The translations under genes were made by a program, and so were the position numbers. From contig CAXIPT010000021.1 of NCBI GenBank assembly GCA_964030475.1, positions 115,256 through 179,255 of the forward strand: a stretch of 64,000 nucleotides of DNA, given 5' to 3'. How positions within the stretch are numbered: position 1 is the stretch's first letter; each line of letters starts with the position of its first letter. Positions 1 to 11,606 of the stretch are shown in pieces. The notes under the pieces were generated by a model that did not search any database, was not told the DNA's origin, and saw only the letters and a program-made list of their open reading frames with translations. This DNA comes from Tethya wilhelma. Taxonomy: Eukaryota; Porifera; Demospongiae; Tethyida; Tethyidae.

Positions 1-1305
1 GTAGTCATCTTTATGGTTTGCTAAATGATCTGCTACCATTTGTCTAAGTTCACTACTATTGCTTGCATCACATATACCTAGAGCTGTTAGTTGAACTAAT
101 ACTGAATTGTACACACAGTCTCCATTTGCAGACACATCATGAATTTGAAAACCATATCTGCTTGCTTCAGCTCTGAGGGATTCAAATGCTCTTATCAGTT
201 GGGCATGCTCATCATCACTGTCATCAATAGATGGTTCATCAGCATCCATGGGCTCAATGCTCTCTTGGATTGAATTCAAGGCAGATTGGGAATTAGTCTG
301 GGGACTAGGGTCACATTCCATAATATCAGGCTGTGCATCAGGAAGATTAAGTAGACTACTGAACAATTCAGGATCATTACAGATTGCATCATCAACCCAA
401 TCAGTGTTGATTGATATCTCTTCATACAGTGGGTTATTAATTTTTAACCACTTCAATGCATTTATAAGCTTCTCAGGAGTTACGTAGCCATACATATAGT
501 GTCCCTTGTACACAAGCTTACGTTTGAACTTTAGTGGAATCAGTTCAGATTGGGAAGGCAACCGAGGCAATACAGTGCACACATTGTCTATCTTGGTAGG
601 CACATTAACAGCTGGACCATGGATTGATCTCTGTTTGCCAGAGGGTAATGCTACCATCTTCATAAATGGAACACGCAATGAAATCAATCTGGCTTCTAGC
701 TCATTCAAACATGACAACTCTGGGGGAACAGCACACAAATCTAGACCATTGGCTTTAGACAATAGGGGCATGCTACCTCTGGACAAAGCTGAATGACATG
801 TTTTACACACATAGCATTTGCCATTTGGACTCACACATTTGTACTTTGGACTAAACACACTCTCTAGCACATCATCACTAGCCTTGGTATACTTGTCTCT
901 CTGGAAGTCGACTACACTTTGACGATACATCATTCTATGGCAGGACATGCACACATAGTCTGGACCAGTCTCAACTTTAGACAAAAACTTGTCAATGGCT
1001 GTTTCAATGGACATACCTGATGCTCTTTTTACTGCTTTTTGAAGCTTATCAGAGAGTCTACGCTCAGTTTTCTGATGTTCTGTTTCACTAGCACGCTTCG
1101 ACATTTTGGAGATTCTATCAGAGACTCTACGATCAGCAGTTTGCTTCTCTGTTTCAACGGACCTCAAAGCTTTCACTTCTGACTTTCTACTTTTCCTCAT
1201 GCTAAGTCTCTTTGTACGTCTCAACGCAAACACATGGCCACAATCACAACATAACATTCGAACATGTGTAACACGGGAACAATCAGGGCAAACTTTATTA
1301 GGCAT
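1..1305 (-). CDS. Helitron replicase/helicase protein, N-terminal part with OTU domain (cut by window edge)
   Basis: Reading from the ATG at 1305 toward 1, 435 codons are open with no stop, and the frame leaves the window. Residues 6-22 form a Cys-rich zinc ribbon (CPDC, then CCDC). A basic, possibly coiled stretch follows, then a second Cys cluster (CMSCH, CYVCKTCH), then the block 'LNELEARLISLRVPFMKM' with 'LPSGKQRSIHGP' and 'KLVYKGHYMYGYV', which I recognise from the DUF6570-type region of animal Helitron proteins. Near residue 394 the motif NGDCVYNSV matches the catalytic-Cys loop of OTU cysteine proteases (Cys397). The Rep (HUH) and Pif1-like helicase domains should lie outside the window on the left. 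An OTU domain in Helitron proteins is known. Intact frame suggests a young copy. The OTU His could not be checked. Confidence 0.85.
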   Translation of the reverse strand, partial: MPNKVCPDCSRVTHVRMLCCDCGHVFALRRTKRLSMRKSRKSEVKALRSVETEKQTADRRVSDRISKMSKRASETEHQKTERRLSDKLQKAVKRASGMSIETAIDKFLSKVETGPDYVCMSCHRMMYRQSVVDFQRDKYTKASDDVLESVFSPKYKCVSPNGKCYVCKTCHSALSRGSMPLLSKANGLDLCAVPPELSCLNELEARLISLRVPFMKMVALPSGKQRSIHGPAVNVPTKIDNVCTVLPRLPSQSELIPLKFKRKLVYKGHYMYGYVTPEKLINALKWLKINNPLYEEISINTDWVDDAICNDPELFSSLLNLPDAQPDIMECDPSPQTNSQSALNSIQESIEPMDADEPSIDDSDDEHAQLIRAFESLRAEASRYGFQIHDVSANGDCVYNSVLVQLTALGICDASNSSELRQMVADHLANHKDDY

Positions 1306-1439
1306 GGCTCAAGTACAAAATAATGCTATTTGAGTACCAAATGAACAACTCACGACACAGAGCAAATACTCAAAAGAGCGATGAAAGAAGAACAAAATTA
1401 GACCTCAGTGACAGCTGTCCAACGTGTACAAATCTTTCA

Positions 1440-1709
1440 ATTGTAAATACGCATGCGCACACTACACGTGTTTGGATCAATGGGCGTGGCCTCGAAGGCT
1501 AAGCGCTCGAACAAGCACAGAAGCCTGCAATATCAGCAACCAAAGTGTTTCAGAGAACCAAAAATATATATCTACAAGATCATTCAGATTTATGAACGTA
1601 AGTGTCATCAATTTTGTCGCTAGAGCTGCCTTTCTTGATATTTCGATGGAACAGACAGACAAAACGACTACCATAATCCTCTGCACGTGCTACGCACGCG
1701 CCGAGGCTT
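1440..1709 (+). repeat. Family A TIR element, partial copy (3' portion)
   Basis: This matches the 3' third of the full copies at 4427-5128 and 53935-54650: a GGCGTGGCCTCGAAG-type start, an internal 'ATTTTGTCGCTAGAGCT', a CAGACAGACAAAACGACTAC block and the terminal GCGCCGAGGCTT. The 5' end and the left TIR are missing. It lies just upstream of the Helitron start codon and is not part of that gene. Confidence 0.8.
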
Positions 1710-2955
1710 GCCACATAGTTGACCACAGCTTAAACAGGTCTCTAAGTAATTTGAGCCAAACCGAATATTATACCCACTAGAGATGTATGCAGAGCAAGAG
1801 CTGCACCAAAAGAGTTCACTGATTAAGGGAGGAAGCTTTAGAGCAGGAGGAAGCTTTAGAGCAGTAGTAAGCAGACATCAGCATCTCGTCATAACAATGT
1901 TAAACAAGCTATTTAGACCAGTAACTGAGTGCAGGATTGAGATTTGACAGTGACGAGGTAAGGACCATATCTTTCTCAGTATATTGTTAAAGGACACCTC
2001 TAGATTCCGCAACTTGGAAGAGGATAGTTTCGACAGGGAAGAATCATAAAGAGATAAATAATAACTGGAAAAGAGATGAGTCTTGACTCAGGGTCACAGC
2101 GCAAAAAGACATGAAGAATACAATTAGCCTTCCTACAGTGACAGCCAAAATGTCATCATTGTCAGAAACGTTGAACACAAGTATGTGACCAAAGTGACAA
2201 AAGCTGAACAGAAAGGTTCTTGCCAAGGGGATACATGATCAGGAAAGTTTTTTCCAGAATTTTTTAATAGTCCTTGACACTCTGCTAATGGATAGAAGAA
2301 ACTACTACCTTTTTTCTGCACTTTCTTCGTAGCTCTTAATCAAGCAGACCAGTACAACAATATGATCATACCGTGGCAGACAACTGAGTAGTAAATCTGT
2401 CACGATCTACCTTCGCTGAGTTGTCTGACTCCCAGCTGCTCAAGATACTTTCTGATGATTTCTTTCCTCTTTACGACGCTTCTCTTCACCAGTCCTCTCA
2501 CGCTGACGTCACTTTCTTAGCCTTGGTAGAATTTCTTTAGGCTCTCCTCATGACTAGAGTGGTAGCCTAGCCTACCACGTGTTTTTTGCGCATGTGTAAC
2601 ACGCACGTATAACGGAAATTCCCTCAACACTAATTACATTCCTAAAGCGTGACTGACATACATACAATACGAAATGAGACCATACTGCAGGATTAGATGC
2701 CTCGTGCTAAGGCGCTCGGCAAAAAGAAGTACAAATGCTACTAAAAAAATAACGTAACATAAATATTAAATCATAGGAAGTGGTTAAGGTGTTACAAATA
2801 GAGACAAACTGTACGACCCAGTAATGAAATCAGTCTTGTTCCACATCTCCCTTTCTGGGAACACAAGCTATATACAGTCTTTAAGGTGGAATAATGGGTG
2901 TCCCAGTTCGTGAAAGGGTCATGATCTGGTCTCATGCTCAAGTCGTTTCTAGTTG
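1710..2955. other. No gene recognised
   Basis: Short ORFs occur on both strands but none shows a familiar motif. A direct repeat 'GGAGGAAGCTTTAGAGCAG' is present at about 1830-1865. The stretch could include untranslated or terminal parts of the Helitron or of the decayed gypsy element that begins near 2960, but I see no LTR ends. Confidence 0.4.
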
Positions 2956-2959
2956 GTTA

Positions 2960-4420
2960 GTCATCTGGTACCACATTGAGGTGTTACCTGTTGCATTGTA
3001 CTTGACCAGGTGGAGTATCTATAATCTATGAGTGAGGTGTATCAGACAGTTCCACAAATTGGTTCGTCACCTGAAGTGATTCAGATATCTGAGTTGGCGG
3101 GGATTGGGGTCAGTGAACAAACACCATAAGATTTGTGTTTTTGTTGACATTTGAATATTTTGTTGTTTTCATGAAACATTCAGGGGTGAGCTGATCTCAT
3201 AGTATAGGGATGTTGGATCGAAGACATCTTGCTAGTAACAACTTAAACCGTGCAAGGGGGTGGATTAATAGACTATAAGAGGGTCTTGAGACTCCTCAAA
3301 CATGTTTGAATAGCTCATTTAACTTGGCCATTGCTTTATGCAAAGAGTTGGCTGCATATGATTCTGCATATGTCACTTACAACTACTTCCGGTATGCCAT
3401 ATCGGGCAAATACGTTTTTTAATGCTTTGTATCTCTGAGTGCTTGTACTTCTGGGTATCTAGAAAAGTAGTCCACAATATCTAGGTAGGTTGTTCCTTTA
3501 TAGTGCCTGGAAAAAGTCTGTCCCTATCTTCTGCCAGGTAGCTCTGTTGGGATAATCTGTTGCTTTTGCTTTGCATTAGTGTGGTACTGTTAAACCATGT
3601 TTTCGATTTCATGGGAGATCTTCTTCGGCCACCATACAGCTGTGTTTGCTCAGAGTCTGCATCGCTGTATTTCTTGGTGTCCTGCATGGATCTTCTCCAG
3701 TGTTCTTCCAAACGGTGTGATGAACATAGTGAGAAGGTGAGATTTCTTGGCTAGTGGTATCTGCCAGAATCCACTATTCTTGCTGAACACTATGACACTC
3801 TCGTTCAGTGGTTGAGGTCGACACAAATTTGGATTGCTCCTTTTTCTTCACCATGCCTGTGCATCTGGGTGTGGGCTCCTCTACTTTTGAGATGACTCTA
3901 AGTGCTTCCATGTGATTCAGTTCTTTGTACACTTTAGGTCATAGGGGTAGAGGTACGTGTCTGGGCGTAAACAGGGATTGGGGCACTACTCCTGGCTTGA
4001 GGTGTATTTCATTTTCCTCTCCCAGATTTCCCAGTCCAGTGAAGATAGAAGGGAACTGTTGTGCATCAATTGCAGGTAGTCCTAGAAGGTTTGTTTTTAG
4101 CTCTTGCACAACATAAATCTCTTGGTTTGTCATCTTTCCCTTGTGGGCTGTTTGCCTTTGAATACACCCAGTATTTTTAGTGATTGCTGTAATGGACCGT
4201 ACAGTTTCTTATTGGAGCCTGAGAGTTTTGGGTGGTTTATGTTGTAGGTCTTCTCCGATATAGCTGTTACTTCAGTACCTGTGCCCAGCTTCAATTTCAC
4301 TACCTGATGATTGAGCTGAACCATGCCATGTTGTTTATGCTCTCGAGTTAGCTCATATCTAGTGAGATCTCGTCTGTGTCATTGGTGACCTCTGTTACTC
4401 ATTTAGTCAGACATTGTGTG
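2960..4420 (-). pseudogene. Decayed gypsy (Ty3-like) pol: protease, reverse transcriptase, integrase pieces
   Basis: Read on the minus strand. 4324-4130 resembles retropepsin, with 'GTGTEVTAISE' where DTGAEVTAISE is expected, so the catalytic Asp is already lost. 4133-3939 continues with 'LKTNLLGLPAI' and 'SLFTPRHVPLPL', the linker and start of RT. At about 3780-3700 'NSGFWQIPL' and 'TFITPFGR'-like residues mark the RT palm. The reading then jumps directly to integrase: an 'AVWWPK'-like block, 'GTTYLDIVDYFSRYPEVQAL', then weak core remnants to about 3290. RNase H and most of RT are missing, so there is an internal deletion in addition to many stops and frameshifts. The gag zinc knuckle of the same element lies at 5136-5240, beyond an inserted family A copy. 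Confidence 0.8.
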
Positions 4421-4426
4421 TGTAGC

Positions 4427-5128
4427 TAAGCCTCGGCACGTGCGTAGCATGTGCAGAGGATTACGGTAGTCGTTTTGTCTGTCTGTCTGTCTGTTCCATC
4501 GAAATCTCAAGAAAGACAGCTCTAGCGACAAAATTGATGGTACTTAGGTTCATAACTCTGAATGATCTTGTAAACGTATATTTTTTGCTCTCCAAAACGC
4601 TGTAGTTGCTGAGATTTGAGGCTTTTGTGCTTCTTTGAGCGTTTAGCTTCGAGGCTACGCCTACTGATTTTGTGTGCGTTATCTAGAATTTGTGTTGAAT
4701 GGAAGCACAGAATTCAGTCATAGCTGCTGTTACTGTTAGTCAGCGTTGTTTGGCAAGACAGGCAGGAATTGGCCTGCTTCCTATGTAAGCATATAGGGCA
4801 TGCATACATTTTTACATAATTGTAGCCTGTGAGCTAATGCATCAGTGGACTAGTATGATCTGACAGCAGCTACAGCAGGTGAGCATTCCAATACATGTAT
4901 AATCATAGCAAAGCTCTTCTGGTTCATCATCTGTGACATTTGCTGCTTCACCACAGTTAGCTATGTGGCTAACCTAAGCCATATGTATAAGCGTATTGTG
5001 ACTGGACAACTCAGTCTCTTTCAGGCTCAGTGGCCTACATGCCTGGGCCTAGGTGAATAATTATGATACATTCTTTTACAAAATGTATGCATATAACTGT
5101 GCTAGCTAGTTGAGTGTGCCGAGGCTTA
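4427..5128 (-). mobile_element. Family A non-autonomous TIR element, full-length copy
   Basis: About 700 bp bounded by TAAGCCTCGGCAC on the left and GTGCCGAGGCTTA on the right, which are inverted repeats flanked by (or ending in) TA. It is clearly similar over its whole length, in opposite orientation, to 53935-54650. It sits between the protease and gag-knuckle remnants of the minus-strand gypsy element, so it inserted after that element. No coding potential is seen. The TA ends suggest a Tc1/mariner-type transposase in trans (inference). Confidence 0.85.
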
Positions 5129-5135
5129 TGTGCCT

Positions 5136-5240
5136 TCATTTGCCACAGCGATGGCATTTAGCATCTTTTGCTGCACATATCCATGCATTTGTTGCAGGAT
5201 GGGGCTCATTTCCACAACAAGTGCATGTGAAGGACCAATA
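5136..5240 (-). pseudogene. Gag zinc-knuckle remnant of the minus-strand gypsy element
   Basis: On the minus strand the translation reads 'CTCCGNEPHP', then 'CAAKDAKCHRCGK', then a stop. This is the double-Cys pattern (C-P-AK-D-x-C-x-K-C) of gypsy gag knuckles. It lies in the expected upstream position relative to the protease/RT remnants at 2960-4420 and is separated from them only by the family A insertion. A stop interrupts the second knuckle. Confidence 0.7.
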
Positions 5241-5249
5241 TTCTTTGTA

Positions 5250-5755
5250 CCTATGTGCATTGCATTAGTATGCTAATTGTGTTGTGGTTACTTGTGGTTA
5301 CTTTGGTACTTATTTGTGTAAATAGTTTATCTTAGTGCTTGGTTCTGAGCTGTAAGCTTTAAGTACTTCTTTAATGTGTAATTTAGGCTGTATGTGGTTA
5401 AGTTGTGATGTAATGCTCATGTGCATGGGATGTGGTTTCTTTATAATATAGTATTATCTGCTGAGTTGTGCAATGCTATGTGACCTATTAATTGATATGA
5501 TGTATGTTCGTTTTCCCCATTTGTGCTTTTGAATGTATTTCCTACTTTTTGTGCTAGCTAGGACAAACATTTTGCAGGTGTCAAGGCATTGGTTTATTTG
5601 TGGTTTCTCTTTAGTTTCTATCTCCTGTATTGCATAATTCTCTTTGAGGTTTTGTATAGGTTTAGATCATAGTTAGGATTTGCTATATAACTGGTCATTT
5701 TTGCTATGTCGTTTGTCCATTGAGAAAGTTGAATTAAATATCTTATCGTCACCGT
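5250..5755. other. No gene recognised; possibly 5' gag/LTR region of the minus gypsy element
   Basis: T-rich stretch with no convincing reading frame. Position would suit the 5' end of the minus-strand gypsy element, but no LTR terminus or primer site is visible. Confidence 0.3.
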
Positions 5756-5859
5756 CAATTTAGTTGTAAAAAGAACCCTTCACATCTGTGGGATCTTAAA
5801 TACGACTGGTTTTCAACGAGCCTACAGGCAGTCAATGACCACACGTTCAGGAAAACACT

Positions 5860-6870
5860 ACAAGCACGGATGGCGGAGAAAGGTGACAAATCTGGAGAAA
5901 CACCCACAGGGGACACAGTAGAGAAAGGTGATGCCAGCATCGGAACTGGTCAAGCTTCTGATGGAGGATCGTCAGAAAAGAGAGGAACAGGTTATGGTGG
6001 AGAAGCAGCAGTTGTTAGAGGAACGACAGAAGAGAGAGGAGCAGATGGCTCTGGAGAAAAAGCAAATGTTGGAACAGATAGAGGTTCTCAAGTGATTAGT
6101 TGAGAAAGCTGACAAGAAAGAGGAACCGGTTGCAGCGGAGAAGAAGGTGGACAATGAATAGGCTGAAACTGAGCAAGTTGACAGAGAAAGATGACATTGA
6201 GGCCTACCTCACTACGTTTGAAAGGATGATGATGGCCTATGAGGTGGACAAAACATGCTAGGCATTTTACCTAGCCCCACAACTCACAGGGAAAGCCCTG
6301 CAGCCGTATGCTGCTCTACCAGGGGAGAAGTCAGATAATTACACAGAAGTCAAGGTGGCAATACTGCGACGTTTTGACATCAACGAGGAAACGTACTGGC
6401 AAAGGTTCCGGAGGGCTAAGATGAAGCCAGACGAGACGTATGGCCATGAGGGTTGAGGAACTAGCAACTAAGTGGACACGTGAGTGCAAGACGAAGGAAG
6501 ATCTACTCCAACTGGTGGCTACGGAGCAGGTCCTAAGTGCCTTGCTTCGAGATATCCAGGTGTGGGTTAAGGAGAGGAAACTCAAGACATGTATGGAGGT
6601 TGGATAGCTGGCTGAGGACTACTATCTAGCAAGAAAGACGCAGGCAGTGGGTCATTAGGCAAAGGAGAGCAGACGCCCAACTGGGGAGACACGATGCTTT
6701 AAATGTGGGAACTCGGGCCACCTGGCACCTCAGTGCCCAAGACAGGAGAAGCCAGCAGCAAACTCCGCAATATTTACTGGACGTCCGCAGAGGAGAGAGG
6801 ACCTCAAGTGATACAATTGTGGATGTAAGGGTCATATGGCTAGAAAATTTCCTGACAATGCATTGTTCTG
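5860..6870 (+). pseudogene. Gmr1-like retrotransposon gag (SCAN-related fold), decayed
   Basis: The start encodes a Lys/Glu-rich coiled stretch in shifted frames (about 5960-6150, 'REEQ', 'EERQKREEQ' patterns). Then comes 'DDIEAYLTTFERMM' with 'APQLTGKALQPYAALP' and 'RFDINEETYWQRFRR' (about 6190-6410), the gag segment from which the vertebrate SCAN domain is thought to derive (Gmr1-like gypsy elements). A knuckle 'CFKCGNSGHLAPQCP' follows at about 6692-6737, and a second, broken knuckle 'YNCGCKGHMARKF' near 6815-6855. Several stops and frameshifts prevent continuous reading, so this copy is dead. Confidence 0.8.
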
Positions 6871-7288
6871 TTCAGACAGCATGGCAGAGAGCTATGCCAG
6901 GGCGGAGTCAGGGACCACACGGACTGGAGTCATAGAGAGCCAGTACGTGAGGGACATAATCTTGGACACAGGATGTTCTCGGACTGTGGTGAGGGGTGAT
7001 CTCGTGGACAAGAAGAAATTGCTGATGAGACGCCAGGTGACTATACGGTGTGCATATGGTGACATCACCCAGTACCCACTTGCGGAGGTGACTATAGAGA
7101 TAGGTGGATACTCCTTCAAGGTGATAGCAGCAGTTTTGGACACACTACCTGTAGCTGCACTATTGGGCACGGACGTTCCGCAACTAGGAGACTTGCTGGA
7201 CAGGAGCTCTCTGAAAAAGCAGACAAGAGGTGGTGATGTCGAACAAGTACTGATGGTGACTACACGCAGCCAGGCTAAAAAGGGCTAA
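6836..7288 (+). pseudogene. Gmr1-like element: retropepsin-type protease segment
   Basis: Open for 150 codons. 'YVRDIILDTGCSRTVV' carries the DTG active site with Cys at the usual Ser/Ala position, and 'AALLGTDVPQLGDLL' matches the second hydrophobic-Gly motif of retroviral-type aspartic proteases. It follows the gag knuckles and precedes the integrase, overlapping the end of gag in another frame. The open frame may be left over or part of a gag-pol frame. The surrounding element is broken. Confidence 0.75.
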
Positions 7289-7335
7289 GACATCAAGAAA
7301 AGGAGGTACAGTCTGGTGTACAGCCTAATTCTATT

Positions 7336-8765
7336 TTGCAGAATGATGCAGAAGAGGCATCGAGGACCAACATAGGAGATCGTGAGACTAACCACTGGGA
7401 CTTTGGTGATTGGGATGGAGACTTATTCATGCAGGTCCCAGAGAAGGTGAAGCTTACCCGTAGAGAGAAGAGAGAGGCTCGCCAGCAACACAGGCAAAGT
7501 GAGCTGGGTATAAACCTCACTGCTGGAGAGCTGCAGAAACTTCAGGAAGAAGACGTCACCCTGACCACTATCAGAGAAGCAGCTGAGGGGGAGGTATCTG
7601 CAGGTGAAGGGTTTTATAAAGAGGACAGACTGATCTACAGACGTTGGACTCCACGAGGGCGAGGCTACAGCAATTTGTTCTACCCAAATCATGCTGCAAA
7701 CTAGTGCTGGAGATTGCACACAGCATTCCAATTGCAGGGCACATGGGGAGGAACATGACTACTTGCCGCATTTTGCATTGATTCTACTGGCGGACCTTCT
7801 ACAAGGACGTGAAAGACTTCTGTCGGAGCTGCAAAGTCTCTCAACTTGCCTCGCCAAAACAGGTTCGACCAGCACCCCTTGTCCCACTACCAGTCATTTC
7901 TGAGCCTTTCAAACGGATCACGATGGACATCGTTGGTCCTCTCCCACACAGCAAGGCGGGATTCTGGTGATATGTGACTACTCCACATGGTACCCCGAGG
8001 CAATACCACTCAAAACAATCGATGCAGAGCATGTAGCAGAAGAGCCAGTGAAGGTGTTTGCACATGTGGGAATCCCCAAAGAAATCTTAACTGATCAAGG
8101 GAGTAACTTCACCTTTCAGCTGCTGAAGGAGATCTACAATCTACTTGGGGTCAACTCAATCCAGACTAGCCCGTATCACCCCCAGACAGATGGCCTGGTG
8201 GAGAGGTTTAATGGCACTCTAAAGAGAATGCTGAAGAAGACAGTGTCTAAGGAAGGAAAGGAATGGGACAAACTAATTCTTTTTGCTTACAGGAGGTACC
8301 ACAAGCATCTACTGGATTCTCCCCATTTGAGCTGATGTATGGTAGGGAGGTTAGAGGCCCCCTTGACGTGTTGAAAAAGATGTGGGAAGCAAGTATGAAG
8401 AGTACCGAGAGTGTTGTGTCCCATGTTCTACACATGCGAGAGAATTTGGAAAAGATGTCAGAGCTAGTCAAAGAAAATGTTGCAGATGCTCAGGCAACTC
8501 AAAAGAGGTGGTATGACATACAGGCTCGAGAAAGAGAGTTTGCAGAAGGAGATGATTTGCTGGTGCTGCTACCTACATCAGCAAATAAGTTACTAGCTAG
8601 TTGGCAGGGGCCATACAAGGTGGTAAAACGAAAGGGGCAGGTAAACTACAAGGTGGATATGAACGACTGAAGGAAGAGATACCAGGTGTTCCATGTCAAT
8701 ATGCTCCGCCAGTATCATACACCAGTATCTACAACCTATTATACTGAGGAAGCTGATATCCTGGA
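7336..8765 (+). pseudogene. Gmr1-like element: integrase (placed before reverse transcriptase)
   Basis: The N-terminal linker (to about 7700) is followed after frameshifts by an HHCC zinc region ('HSIPIAGHMGR', then 'CRSCKVCQ', 7715-7850). The catalytic core follows, with 'MDIVGPLP', 'TDQGSNFT' and 'YHPQTDGLVERFNGTLK' (7920-8240) giving the D, D and E residues. From 8263 an integrase C-terminal part reads 'GFSPFELMYGREVRGPLD' and 'ASWQGPYKVVKRKGQVNYKV'. An internal frameshift near 8290 and a stop near 8668 break it. In ordinary gypsy elements integrase comes last; here RT follows it. Confidence 0.82.
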
Positions 8766-8796
8766 GGAAGATTGAGTACAAGCAGATAGTGATTCC

Positions 8797-9535
8797 ATGA
8801 CCATTGGAGAACAGTTGACAAACAAACAAAAGAGAGACCTACAGGATGTGCTTCGCTCCTTTGCGGATGTCATCAGAGATGAGCCAGGATTCAGCATTGC
8901 ATTCAGACTGGCCAAGCAAGAGCAATATGACTACCACCATATCAGCTACCACATGCCTACTGTGAGGAAGTGCATTCAGAAATTAAAAACATGCTGGAAC
9001 AAGGAATAATTGAGCCTTCAACCAGTGAATGGATTGCCTCAATTGTTGTTGTTAAAAAGAAGGATGTCTTCCTGAGACTGTGCGTGGACTATCGTAAATT
9101 GATTGGTATTTCAGAAATGGATGCATAATCAATGCCCCGTATTGATGAACTAATCGACGAGTTGGGGAAAGCTAAGTACATATCAACACTTGACCTAACT
9201 CGAGGATACTGGCAAGTCCCAGTTGCTGAGGAGGATCGACCAAAGACAGCCTTTGCTACTCCATACGGGCTGTTCCAGTTTAATGTCATGCCGTTTGGTT
9301 TACAAGGAGCCTCCGCAACTTTCCAGAGGCAAGTTCTACATAGTCACGACTGTGTATCAGCCTACTTGGATGATGTCATTATTTTCAGTAAGATGTGAGA
9401 GGAACACGTACATCACCTAAATGCTGTTTTTCAACGTCTGCGTGATGCTGTGAAGGCAAAGAAATGCCAGATGGCTATGTCTTATTGTGTGTATCTAGGC
9501 CATATAGTCAGAAATGGTACTGTCTCCCCAGTAGA
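8797..9535 (+). pseudogene. Gmr1-like element: reverse transcriptase, truncated
   Basis: Reads 'GIIEPSTSEWIASIVVVKKK' near 9000, 'LCVDYRKL', 'STLDLTRGYWQVPV', 'PYGLFQFNVMPFGLQGA' and the catalytic 'AYLDDVIIFS' (YLDD, about 9360-9390), then 'YLGHIV'. This is a standard gypsy-type RT in at least four frame segments with stops after 'ISEMDA' and after the YLDD block. The reading is lost at about 9535 and no RNase H or 3' LTR is found, so the 3' end is truncated. Confidence 0.85.
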
Positions 9536-9540
9536 CGTTC

Positions 9541-9780
9541 ACTGGGTCTCCTCTTCTTTTTGTGATATGGTTGATGATGGTCTGGACCTGTTCTGGATGC
9601 TGGTCATCTGGGGTATCTATTGTGATGATGGGTATTTCTGATGTGTTCTAACTCTTTGCACCTGACGGAGGTTGAGGAGGAATGACTGTGTTAGGCTACT
9701 GATTTCTTGTGTGAATGTGGGTGGTGTGATTCATAGTCCTATTGTATAGAGTGCTTTTCATGCTGAAACCAAGTGCATAC
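9541..9780. other. No gene recognised
   Basis: Short unassigned spacer between the truncated Gmr1-like RT and a LINE fragment. A minus-strand His-rich reading is present but matches nothing I recognise. Confidence 0.3.
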
Positions 9781-9794
9781 ATGTTTAGTTTTGT

Positions 9795-11450
9795 ATGATA
9801 AATCACTATTCCACAATACATGAAAGTGAACCATTATCCTACAGATTATGCGAATGTATAAATCACACGTGCAGCTGTCAAAATCACAAACAAAATGTTC
9901 CATGGTTAAACAAAAAAATCAAAAGAGCAATTCAAAATCAGGAAAGATTATTTAGCTACTGCTGCTATAGAGAACCAGCCAGAAGATTGGAGTGTAAGTT
10001 CAAGCAGAGAAACCTAGTTGTCTTGTTTTTCAAAATGTTTTTGTGTCTGCATGCATAGCTTAGCTGCTGAAAGAACACTTGCAGCTTTTGCATGTTTTAT
10101 CAGTTCAAACTAAAGCTCAACCACCAAGATACCTCAATACCTTCTGACTATAGTGTCATTGAGGACAGTTTTGATAAAGCCTACATGTGTTCTTAATAAT
10201 CTCTTTTTAAGCTGCTTCAACAGAAGCTTTTAACCTCTTCATGAAGAGGATGAGTACTTTGACTTCAGAAATCTTGAACCAGGTGAATGCCCTTCTGAAT
10301 ATCTTTGTACAGATCGAGAAATTTGTTAATAATCTCGACACCACAAGGTCCATTGGCTCTGATGGTGATTGTTTAAAGAAACTGCTGGATATTTTGGTGT
10401 ATATTTTCTTTCCAGTAAAGCCACATAATTTAACTTATCTATTTCTTCTATAATTATGGCAGATTTCCACATTCTTGGAAAATTGAATTCCTGTTCCTAA
10501 AGCAATTGATGTGGTAACCAATTAGAGGCAGATCTCTGTATTACAGTTATGTCCAATATAATAAGAGTCTTGTTGAGGAACATCTACTTCATACAGCACA
10601 TCAAGCAGAAGCACTATGTCAGCAAGTTATTGATCCTCTGCTCTAGCTAGACCAGGGATATGAAGTTTGTGTCATATTCTTTGATGTCAAGAATGCTTTC
10701 GATATGGTACCGCATCCGGGTCCCACTGCTACAAAAATTGTACTCTCTACAATTAATGAACACCCTATTTATTAAGATGGATATAAAGCTATCTAAATGG
10801 AAGACTACTGCTGGATGGCTGTGATTCTCCAACTAGTAGAGTCATATCAGGAGTACCCCAAGGCTTAGTTTTGGGGTCCCTGTTATTTATCACACCTACT
10901 CCTTGATCCTAGATGGTTGCATTCTTGAACATCTAAATAGTTATATATCGGTGTAGTAATCATTTCTGACGGTATCCCAAATCAATAACATTTGCTATAC
11001 CAGAAACTAGTAGTTATCCTGCATAGAAGATTCTACAACGATGCAAGCCCTCACACACTTTTAAAACTCTACCTTAGTTTCATAAGACAGCATCTAGAGT
11101 ACTCTGGAACTCACACCTAAGAATGGATATAGAGGCCATTGATCAAGAAAATCCAGAAATTCGTACTGAGCGTAAACAATGGGATCCATTGACAGGCTAT
11201 AATGGATTGCAGCACTTTCTCCTCTACATGAGAGGCGCTTAAATTTTAAACTAAGTGTGGTGTATCTTCACAAAATCTTACATGGTGAAGCATATTTTTT
11301 TAAAGATGCTCCACTTGAGTCAAGATCTGGAGTATACATTATACATGTTTACTGAGTTCTAGCTCACTTGTAATACCCCGTTGCAGAACCGACTATGTAC
11401 TACAAATATCCAAATACCATTACAGCTTGGAACAGTCTTCCATCTAATTG
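9795..11450 (+). pseudogene. Decayed LINE (non-LTR retrotransposon) ORF2 fragments
   Basis: 9795-10058 includes 'NVPWLNKKIKRAIQNQERLF', the linker between endonuclease and RT of many LINEs. At about 10650-10900, in broken frames, 'FFDVKNAFDMVPHPG', 'YLNGRLLLDGCDSP' and 'VISGVPQGLVLGSLLF' match RT motifs A and B of the CR1/Rex-like type. Weaker C-terminal remnants continue to about 11450, with 'TAWNSLPSN'-like residues near 11428. Many stops and indels make it a relic. The same general LINE type appears at 21530. Confidence 0.7.
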
Positions 11451-11606
11451 TAATGTATTCAATGTAATTGTTGTTTCTTGTGTGTTGTATTACTGCATTG
11501 TACACTAGGATACACTTGGTATTAGCTTTACAATATGCTATTTGTGTGTCTATGCAATATTATTTTGCAAAATTTTCAAAAGCTTGCCATCTATAATAAT
11601 TTATTA

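Noticed and set aside
506..796. Plus-strand ORFs at 248-487, 506-796 and 1106-1333
   Set aside because: Antisense shadows of the Helitron coding frame.
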